This document shows, one piece after another, positions 58,228-64,000 of a DNA stretch of 64,000 nucleotides (position 1 is its first letter; every line of letters begins with the position of its first letter). Origin of the DNA: Deltaproteobacteria bacterium (GTDB taxonomy: Bacteria > Desulfobacterota > Dissulfuribacteria > Dissulfuribacterales > DYLC01); contig JAQVIJ010000002.1 in NCBI GenBank assembly GCA_028695735.1, positions 387,296 to 451,295 of the forward strand, written 5' to 3'. The notes beneath the pieces were generated by a model. The model saw only the letters and a program-made list of their open reading frames with translations. It had not been told where the DNA came from and searched no databases. Made by a program: the position numbers and the translations under genes.

Positions 58228-59331
58228 ATGACCACTGTCTGGTCCTTTTTATTTGTTTTGAGTCTCTTGATCCTGGTGCACGAAGCAGGCCATTTTTTTG
58301 TGGCCCGTTTTTTCGGCATAAGGGTGCTCAAGTTCTCTTTGGGGTTTGGGCCCCGAGTGTGGGGTATTGTCAGAAACGGCACGGACTACTGCCTTTCGGC
58401 CTTTCCTTTGGGTGGTTTCGTCAAGATGCTGGGGGAAAACCCTGATGAGCCTGTGGCAGCACATGAGGAAAGGGAGTCCTTTTCCCATAGACCTGTGTGG
58501 CAGAGGGCGCTTGTGGTGGTGGCAGGTCCTGTCTCCAATCTGATCTTTGCCTGGTTTGTGATCTTTGTCATTCTCCTAACCCACGGCAATCCACGTCTGT
58601 TACCCACGATAGGCCATGTCAACCCTGAATCTCCGGCTGCAAAGGCTGGTCTGATGCCGGAAGACACAGTCATATCCATCAATGACAGGCATATCGATTC
58701 ATGGGACGAGGTGGCGGCGGGTATTCGGGCATTCGGCGGCAAGGCCGTCAAATTGGAGATAAAAAGGGGAGACGAAGTCATTCAGCTTACTGTAACCCCT
58801 GACCTTCAGAAGGTCAAAAATCTCTTCGGCGAGGAGGTCATGACTCCAATTCTGGGCATAAGCGCCTCCGGCGCGCTGGAGATAGACAGGCTGAATCCCA
58901 TAGGTGCCTTTGCCATCTCAGCAAAACGCACATGGGAGATGATCAGCCTTACGGTGCAGGGCTTTGTAAAGCTGTTTCAGGGTGTTGTGCCCCTTTCCAC
59001 TCTTGGAGGGCCGGTCATGATCGCCCAGATGGCAGGCGAACAGGCGCAGCATGGGCTGCTGAACCTCTTCTTTTTCATGGCCATGCTCAGTGTAAATCTT
59101 GGGGTGTTGAACCTGCTGCCCATTCCTGTCCTGGATGGCGGGCACCTGGCCTTTTATGCGGTGGAGGTAGTGCGCAGAAAGGCCTTTACGCAGCAGCAGA
59201 TGATTTTGGCGCAACGAGTGGGAATGGCGTTTTTAGGTGCCTTGATGCTTTTGGTATTTTATAACGATATCCTGCGAATCATCGGCCTTCCCAACCCATT
59301 TGGCCCACATCCTCTGGAAAGGCTGCCTTGA
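58228..59331 (+). CDS. rseP: Site-2 protease RseP (M50)
   Basis: An intramembrane zinc protease that cuts anti-sigma factors in the envelope stress response. The zinc motif is LVHEAGHFFVARFFGI in the first helix, with the third ligand in LLPIPVLDGGHLAFYAVEVV. A single PDZ domain lies around residues 115-210 (VNPESPAAKAGLMPEDTVIS); E. coli RseP has two and is about 80 residues longer. AAGGAG precedes the ATG. Last gene of the rpsB-to-rseP run. Confidence 0.94.
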   Translation: MTTVWSFLFVLSLLILVHEAGHFFVARFFGIRVLKFSLGFGPRVWGIVRNGTDYCLSAFPLGGFVKMLGENPDEPVAAHEERESFSHRPVWQRALVVVAGPVSNLIFAWFVIFVILLTHGNPRLLPTIGHVNPESPAAKAGLMPEDTVISINDRHIDSWDEVAAGIRAFGGKAVKLEIKRGDEVIQLTVTPDLQKVKNLFGEEVMTPILGISASGALEIDRLNPIGAFAISAKRTWEMISLTVQGFVKLFQGVVPLSTLGGPVMIAQMAGEQAQHGLLNLFFFMAMLSVNLGVLNLLPIPVLDGGHLAFYAVEVVRRKAFTQQQMILAQRVGMAFLGALMLLVFYNDILRIIGLPNPFGPHPLERLP

Positions 59332-59372
59332 TGGGTTTGGCCTGATGGGTTTGATTTGATTGATGTGCAGTT

Positions 59373-60230
59373 TTATGAGAGGATGTAGCTTGCCAGCTTG
59401 TAGATGAGCCTTGCCGCAAGGAAATCAGCGGCATGATAGCCTGGTAGCGGCGAGAGTTCCACCACATCAAAACCTATGACCTGCGTGCGGCTGAGAATGG
59501 CTTTGAGGCATTCCAAGAGGTCGAACCAGCCGAGTCCGCCCGGCTCAGGCGTGCCTGTGGCCGGCATGATGGAAGGGTCCAGGCAGTCCAGGTCGATGGT
59601 GATGTAAGTGGGCAGGGATTCCATGCGGTTGAGCAGGGTGTAAATGGCCTGTTTGCGGTCAGCGGCCACATCCCTTGCCCAGATGGGTGGGCGGTTCTCT
59701 GCCTGCAAGAATGCCATCTCTTCAAGGGAGGTGGCCCTTTGACCTATCTGAATGACATTTCCCAGCCCCCATACCCGGCGCATGACGCAGGCATGGCTGT
59801 AGGGTGTGCCAGAATAGGATTCCCGCATGTCCGTGTGGGCATCGAACTGCACGATGTTTATGCGTCCAAAGTGATTGCAGGCGGCCTCAATGGCGCCTAT
59901 GCTGACGGAATGATCTCCACCCAAAACAATGGGAAACCGGCCGTTTTGCAGGACTGACTCCACTGTTTTTCGAATCTCTCTTACCATGGCCTCTACAGGC
60001 AGCACAGGCTCCAATGGCTCCAGGGTGTAAAACCCCTGTTTATAGACCTCTGTGCCCGTTTCTTCGTCGTAGAGTTCCAGGTTTTTGGATGCGGTTAAGA
60101 TGGCCTGGGGCCCATCTCGTGCGCCTGTTTTGTAGGATGCAGTGTGGTCAAAAGGAACAGGGATCACGACCATTTTGGCATGATCCCTGTCTATTTCTTG
60201 TGAAGTAATGGGTAGGAATTGATAAGGCAT
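59373..60230 (-). CDS. speB: Agmatinase/ureohydrolase (SpeB)
   Basis: Hydrolyses agmatine to putrescine and urea in polyamine synthesis. A 285-residue arginase-family enzyme. The binuclear manganese ligands are in IVLGGDHSVSIGA, IVQFDAHTDMRESYSG and ITIDLDCLDPSIMPATGTPE, the last pointing to agmatinase rather than arginase. It lies 14 bases after speD. Together they supply putrescine and the aminopropyl donor; spermidine synthase speE is not in the window. Confidence 0.92.
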   Translation of the reverse strand: MPYQFLPITSQEIDRDHAKMVVIPVPFDHTASYKTGARDGPQAILTASKNLELYDEETGTEVYKQGFYTLEPLEPVLPVEAMVREIRKTVESVLQNGRFPIVLGGDHSVSIGAIEAACNHFGRINIVQFDAHTDMRESYSGTPYSHACVMRRVWGLGNVIQIGQRATSLEEMAFLQAENRPPIWARDVAADRKQAIYTLLNRMESLPTYITIDLDCLDPSIMPATGTPEPGGLGWFDLLECLKAILSRTQVIGFDVVELSPLPGYHAADFLAARLIYKLASYILS

Positions 60231-60244
60231 TGAAAATGCTGAAT

Positions 60245-60685
60245 TTATGCAGTCATTCCCATGCGTTCAGTGTTGATGAAGTTGTGCACCTTGCGAATGA
60301 CCTTTGGAAATTCAAGGCCTCTGTCCAAAAATTTCACCTCGACCTTTTGAATGTCGAAGAGTTTGCTGATGTAGTTGATGGCAGCCTGACCGTCGAACTG
60401 TTTACAAGAAAAGATGTCCACGCTCAGATAGGACTTGTCAGGGAATGTATGTATGCTTATATGACTTTCGGCTATTATTACAAAACCAGATATGCCCCAA
60501 TCCTCAGGGACCAGACCGGCATATTTGAAGACATATGGCGGCATAATCTTGGTCATGTCTATCTCTTCCGGATAACTGCTCAGGAAGTTGTAGATGCCGT
60601 CTATGTCCATAAGCTTTTCACGATCGCACCCGTAGCCGTCCATCATAAGGTGCTGCCCAAAACCATACTCGATGTCTTCCATCAT
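60245..60685 (-). CDS. speD: S-adenosylmethionine decarboxylase proenzyme SpeD
   Basis: Makes decarboxylated SAM for spermidine. A 146-residue class 1B enzyme that cuts itself before a Ser to create the pyruvoyl group: the site is in ESHISIHTFPDKSYLSVDIF (Ser after the Glu). It begins MMEDIEYGFGQHLMMDGYGC. An AAAGGGG ribosome site upstream of 60685 decides the start; an earlier ATG at 60730 would include that site as coding sequence. A strong promoter is at 60767-60795. Confidence 0.93.
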   Translation of the reverse strand: MMEDIEYGFGQHLMMDGYGCDREKLMDIDGIYNFLSSYPEEIDMTKIMPPYVFKYAGLVPEDWGISGFVIIAESHISIHTFPDKSYLSVDIFSCKQFDGQAAINYISKLFDIQKVEVKFLDRGLEFPKVIRKVHNFINTERMGMTA

Positions 60686-60766
60686 CGCAGTGCCCCCCTT
60701 TAACAGTGGAATTTGGAGTAGCGTAACCACGCCATAATGGTGTAAAAGTTACTTGTTGAGGCGTTG

Positions 60767-60795
60767 TTAATACGTCCAATCCGCCTTTTTGTCAA
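60767..60795 (-). promoter_or_regulatory. Sigma-70 promoter of speD-speB
   Basis: Minus-strand TTGACA (60790-60795) and TATTAA (60767-60772) with a 17-base spacer, about 75 bases before the speD start. Confidence 0.7.
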
Positions 60796-60849
60796 GGAAA
60801 AAATGACACATTTTTTGTTTTTTTGAAGGGTTGAGCATCACAGGCAGCT

Positions 60850-60912
60850 GTCATTGCAATCGAAGCGAAGTGAATGCCATTGCGAGCCGTCAAATGCGGC
60901 GAAGCAATCCTG
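60850..60912. repeat. Degenerate dispersed palindromic repeat
   Basis: Contains GTCATTGCAATCGAAGCGAA and CATTGCGAGCCGTC...GCGAAGCAATCC. The CATTGCGAG...CGAAGCAATC form is that of small palindromic repeats scattered in many bacterial genomes. It lies in the gap before lpxA (60796-61116), which otherwise holds only the lpxA ribosome site (AAGGAA). Confidence 0.45.
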
Positions 60913-61116
60913 TTTTTTGTGTGTAATTCAATACCTGGACGAGGAGCAGCCGGTTTTTGTGGAATGGGCGCCACGAAGGACATTGGCCACAGATTCTCCG
61001 CCAAGAAGGGCAGTGCGGGAATCGGGTTTTGCTTTTTCCTTGCCTTTTTGCGGCTGAATTGCTATTTTTATCTGTTCTTACAGTCTTCCCCCATTTCGCT
61101 AAAAGGAAATTTTTCA

Positions 61117-61941
61117 ATGCAATCAAAAGGCACAATACATCCGACTGCCATAATAGACAAAACCGCGCAAATAGCATCGGATGTGACCATCGGACCTTAT
61201 TCCATTGTCGGCCCCCATGTAACTATCGGCTCAGGCGCTGCAATAGGCCCTCATGTGGTGCTCGATGGCCATACTGTCATAGGTGAGGGCGTCAATATAT
61301 TTCAATTTTCATCCATAGGCGCTGCGCCACAGGATTTGAAGTATCAAAACGAGCCGACCAGGGTCGAGATCGGCAACAACACCATTATTCGCGAATTCGT
61401 GACCATCCATCGCGGCACCGCCCATGGCAGGGGGGTGACGAAAATCGGTCATGACTGCATGTTGATGGCCTATTGTCATATAGCCCACGACTGTGAGGTA
61501 GGCAATCGAGTCATCATGGCTAACGGCGCCACTCTCGGAGGGCATGTGTCTCTTGGGAACAACGTGGTGATCGGCGGGCTCACCGCAATACACCAGTTCT
61601 GCAGGGTAGGGGATTTTGCCTTTCTGGGTGGCATGTCTGGCGTGGACAAGGATATTCCGCCTTATGTTAAATACTGGGGCGCAAGAGGCAAGATATACGG
61701 CCTGAATGTGGTGGGCCTGCGTCGGAACGGTTTTGCCAGGGAGGTGATAGGCGCTGTCAAAACCGCGTATCGAATCGTATTTCACCGCCTGCTGGATGAA
61801 GGCGTCACTATAGCATCGGCAGTGCAGGAGGCCCGTGAAAAGACAGGTCATGTGCCGGAGGTGCAGTTGTTTCTGGATTTCATAGCCTCGTCTCAGCGCG
61901 GAGTGCCCCTGGCCAGACAGGAAGAGGAAGCAGAGGAATGA
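61117..61941 (+). CDS. lpxA: UDP-N-acetylglucosamine O-acyltransferase LpxA
   Basis: First enzyme of lipid A synthesis, adding a hydroxyacyl chain to UDP-GlcNAc. A 274-residue left-handed beta helix with hexapeptide repeats (TIHPTAIIDKTAQIASDVTI, IGPYSIVGPHVTIGSGAAIG) and the catalytic His in LMAYCHIAHDCEVGNRVI. The C-terminal helical part (RNGFAREVIGAVKTAYRIVF) ends the fold. The ATG at 61117 with AAGGAA nine bases before is chosen; the open frame upstream shows no LpxA homology. It overlaps lpxI as ATGA. Confidence 0.95.
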   Translation: MQSKGTIHPTAIIDKTAQIASDVTIGPYSIVGPHVTIGSGAAIGPHVVLDGHTVIGEGVNIFQFSSIGAAPQDLKYQNEPTRVEIGNNTIIREFVTIHRGTAHGRGVTKIGHDCMLMAYCHIAHDCEVGNRVIMANGATLGGHVSLGNNVVIGGLTAIHQFCRVGDFAFLGGMSGVDKDIPPYVKYWGARGKIYGLNVVGLRRNGFAREVIGAVKTAYRIVFHRLLDEGVTIASAVQEAREKTGHVPEVQLFLDFIASSQRGVPLARQEEEAEE

Positions 61942-62780
61942 TGCATTTCCCCAAGGAAAGCGGTTTTAAATCCCTGGGGCTGGTGGCCGGAGGCGGTAAT
62001 TTTCCCATTCTTTGCGCAGAAGAGGCCAAAAAGAAGGGATATAGAGTGGTGGCCGTAGCCCACACAGGAGAGACCGACAAGGCCTTGGAGGAATTGGCCG
62101 ACAGGATAATATGGGTTCACCTGGGGCAGTTGAATAAACTCATAGATTTTTTGAAGACGAATGACACAAGACATGTCATATTTGCCGGTACCATCACAAA
62201 AAAACGGATATTTTTCGATGTCAGGCCCGATATGCGGGCATTAGGGCTCTGGAGACGCATGGACAATCGGCTGGACGACCGTTTATTGAGGGCCATAGCC
62301 TCCGAGCTGGAGAGCGAGGGGATTCAGGTATTGTCGTCCACGCTTTTTTTAACACAATTATCCATGCCTGACGGCTGTATAACTATCAAAAAACCCTCTC
62401 CGGAGCAGGAAGAAGACATTCGATTCGGGGTTGCCATCGCAAAGGAGATTGGAAGACTGGACATAGGCCAGTGTATCGTGGTGAAAGACAAAACCGTTCT
62501 GGCGGTCGAGGCCATAGAAGGCACTGATCAAACCATTCTGCGCGGGGGCAAACTGGGAGGTCCTGGGAGTGTGGTCATAAAGATATGCAAGCCTGGCCAG
62601 GATACCCGTTTTGACCTGCCGTCGGTAGGTCTCAAGACCCTTCAGACCATGGCCGAAGTGAGGGCAGAGATTCTGGCTGTGGAGGCAGGTAACGCATTGC
62701 TATTCGATATGCCTGACACCGTTGAATTTGCAAATAAACACCAGATAGCCATTATCGGAATCAAAAATGGAATCCATTAA
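61938..62780 (+). CDS. lpxI: UDP-2,3-diacylglucosamine diphosphatase LpxI
   Basis: Releases lipid X from UDP-2,3-diacylglucosamine, the step done by LpxH in E. coli. A 280-residue DUF1009-type protein: GLVAGGGNFPILCAEEAKKK at the start, FAGTITKKRIFFDVRPDMRA in the middle, and the C-terminal catalytic domain GQCIVVKDKTVLAVEAIEGT with LPSVGLKTLQTMAEVRAEIL. It sits between lpxA and the oxidoreductase, overlapping both. AGAGGA precedes its ATG. Confidence 0.92.
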   Translation: MMHFPKESGFKSLGLVAGGGNFPILCAEEAKKKGYRVVAVAHTGETDKALEELADRIIWVHLGQLNKLIDFLKTNDTRHVIFAGTITKKRIFFDVRPDMRALGLWRRMDNRLDDRLLRAIASELESEGIQVLSSTLFLTQLSMPDGCITIKKPSPEQEEDIRFGVAIAKEIGRLDIGQCIVVKDKTVLAVEAIEGTDQTILRGGKLGGPGSVVIKICKPGQDTRFDLPSVGLKTLQTMAEVRAEILAVEAGNALLFDMPDTVEFANKHQIAIIGIKNGIH

Positions 62781-63726
62781 AGTTGCAGTGATCGGCGTAG
62801 GATATCTGGGCAGGTTTCATGCCCAAAAATATAAGGCTATGCCGAATGTGGAACTGGTAGGCGTAGTGGAGCCGGACGCAAGGCGTGGCCGCGAGATAGC
62901 GCAGGAGCTTCAAGTGCCTGTTCACAGCTCTATCTCTCCTCTACTTGGACATATCGATGCTGCTTCCGTGGTTTGTCCTACTGTTTCACACTTTCATGTA
63001 ACACGTGAATTATTAAACGCATCTATCCATTGTTTCGTTGAAAAACCCATCACAAGTACACTTGATGAGGCGGATGAGCTAATAAAGCTGGCCTTACAAA
63101 AAAGATTGATCCTGCAGGTAGGACACATAGAGCGTTTCAATCCGGCCATGGTGTTTCTCTTGAATCATGTTACAAAACCAATGTTTATAGAGGCCCACAG
63201 ATTGAGCGTCTTCAAGCAGCGGGCGATCGATGTGGATGTGGTTTTGGACCTGATGATTCACGACTTGGACCTGGTATTGTCCCTGATGAAAACCACGCCG
63301 AGGGAGCTGCATGCTGTGGGAACCCCTGTCCTGACTCCAAATGTGGATATAGCCAATGCAAGACTCGTATTTGAGAATGGCTGCGTGGCCAATCTGACAG
63401 CCAGCCGTATCTCTCTGACACCCATGAGAAAATTCCGTGTATTCGAGCCAGGCAGATATATATCCGCAGATTCCATTGAACAGAAAAATGTCCTGGTATC
63501 TGTTCAGGCATCGGCCGGAGAAGCAGACCAGAGATTGTTGCCGCAGGTTATTGAACATGAAAAACAGGACAGTTTACTGAAGGAATTACACTTTTTTATT
63601 GAAAGCATAAGAAACGATTCCAGTCCGCTGGTGACCGGAGAGGATGGAAGACAGGCCCTTGAACTCGCCATGGAGGTCAAGGCAAGTATCGAGGAGAATC
63701 TTTCAAAGGCCGAATTCAGCCAGTAA
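62767..63726 (+). CDS. Gfo/Idh/MocA-family oxidoreductase
   Basis: A 319-residue NAD(P)-dependent sugar dehydrogenase-like enzyme. The nucleotide fold is VAVIGVGYLGRFHAQKYKAM, and the catalytic Lys region is CFVEKPITSTLDEADELI with EKP. HIERFNPAM and VLDLMIHDLDLVLSLMKTTP follow. Such a gene often follows lpxA-lpxI in delta-proteobacteria, as far as I recall, and may act on a nucleotide sugar for lipid A or its core. It overlaps lpxI by 14 bases and the convergent gene at the edge by 24. Confidence 0.88.
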   Translation: MESIKVAVIGVGYLGRFHAQKYKAMPNVELVGVVEPDARRGREIAQELQVPVHSSISPLLGHIDAASVVCPTVSHFHVTRELLNASIHCFVEKPITSTLDEADELIKLALQKRLILQVGHIERFNPAMVFLLNHVTKPMFIEAHRLSVFKQRAIDVDVVLDLMIHDLDLVLSLMKTTPRELHAVGTPVLTPNVDIANARLVFENGCVANLTASRISLTPMRKFRVFEPGRYISADSIEQKNVLVSVQASAGEADQRLLPQVIEHEKQDSLLKELHFFIESIRNDSSPLVTGEDGRQALELAMEVKASIEENLSKAEFSQ

Positions 63727-64000
63727 CTCATCCACCAGGTCCTGTTTGCTGTTTCTGGCGGAATAGGCCGGCTGTTGCGAGGTCTGCTGAATGGACTGAA
63801 GCAATTCCTTCTGTTGCTCGCGTTCTTTCAGGGGAATATCCTTTTTCAGCTTCAATGCAACCAATAACTTTATCAATAGATCCCGCATTTCTTCCAGGGC
63901 ATTTTCCAGCTTATCAAGCTCCTGTCTGGCCACATCCTGGGATGATTGTGCCGCTATTATATCGTATGCCGTCTTTTTCTTGAAAAAAATAAATCTATCT
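63703..64000 (-). CDS. Small coiled-coil protein (partial, open at the right edge)
   Basis: The frame stays open to the window edge, so the start lies outside, unless the GTG at 63933 is used. Visible residues include IFFKKKTAYDIIAAQSSQDV, then a Leu/Glu-rich helix (LDKLENALEEMRDLLIKLLV) and a polar Gln-rich stretch before DLVDELLAEFGL. Upstream codons lack a start and continue a sensible helix, so the longer form is likely. No family recognised. Its 3' end overlaps the oxidoreductase gene by 24 bases in convergent orientation. Confidence 0.6.
   Translation of the reverse strand, partial: DRFIFFKKKTAYDIIAAQSSQDVARQELDKLENALEEMRDLLIKLLVALKLKKDIPLKEREQQKELLQSIQQTSQQPAYSARNSKQDLVDELLAEFGL

Noticed and set aside
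60874..61116. N-terminal extension of lpxA by 81 residues
   Set aside because: It runs through a palindromic repeat and has no hexapeptide repeats; a ribosome site and ATG at 61117 match LpxA starts.

Overview
The window reads as chromosome of an anaerobic, sulfur-metabolising Gram-negative bacterium, most likely Desulfobacterota (Deltaproteobacteria). That placement is inference. It rests on lipid A genes (lpxA, lpxI), a TonB receptor, an AhbD-type heme synthase, dapL, a YeeE-TusA-DsrE sulfur cluster, a soluble polysulfide/thiosulfate-type molybdoenzyme and an exported CbiK/CobN pair. Coding density is high, and I see no rRNA, CRISPR, transposase or prophage.

Layout. 1-3.1 kb: end of a lytic transglycosylase, a NIL-domain ferredoxin, and tRNA-modification genes mnmA and mtaB, then tRNA-Leu(CAA). 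3.3-7.8 kb (minus): operon ahbD-hemE-hemH-hemY. 7.8-10 kb: a non-coding inverted-repeat element, a YqhD-like alcohol dehydrogenase and a methyltransferase. 10.2-12.6 kb (minus): YeeE/TusA/DsrE-like sulfur-handling operon. 12.8-18.6 kb: M16 peptidase, ClpX-like ATPase, degenerate receiver protein and hemB, then a broken ThiC/BzaF-family gene. 19-21.8 kb: a two-subunit molybdenum oxidoreductase behind a CRP/FNR/HcpR-like site. 22-25 kb: a toxin-antitoxin pair between 33-bp perfect direct repeats, and an orphan pair of PilN/PilO (GspL/GspM)-like genes. 25-28.7 kb: trpF-trpB-trpA and a flavin oxidoreductase. 28.8-34.1 kb (minus): dapA-dapB-FAH-dapL-folK-YHS protein-glycosyltransferase.

34.2-44.9 kb is the most striking region. 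Two cobalamin riboswitches control a DUF2162 membrane protein, an ExbB-like channel and a DUF2149 (ExbD-like) protein, then a TonB-dependent receptor, a secreted membrane-anchored CobN-like chelatase and a secreted CbiK chelatase. The layout resembles the Bacteroidota hmu heme locus, but with B12 control. The second riboswitch carries a 165-bp inverted-repeat element inside its core.

44.9-49.9 kb: a large exported protein of unknown function and a TRAP transporter. 49.9-52.4 kb (minus): a glycosyltransferase fused to a putative permuted papain-fold domain, bounded by 12-bp direct and 9-bp inverted repeats. 52.6-59.3 kb: the rpsB-tsf-pyrH-frr-uppS-cdsA-dxr-rseP housekeeping run. 59.4-60.7 kb: speD-speB. 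61.1-63.7 kb: lpxA-lpxI-Gfo/Idh/MocA oxidoreductase, and a partial coiled-coil gene at the right edge.

Tetrapyrrole chemistry recurs through the window: hemB, hemE, hemH, hemY, ahbD, cbiK, cobN, B12 riboswitches and a possible bzaF remnant. The heme operon could encode a hybrid route in which AhbD finishes a coproporphyrin-type pathway.
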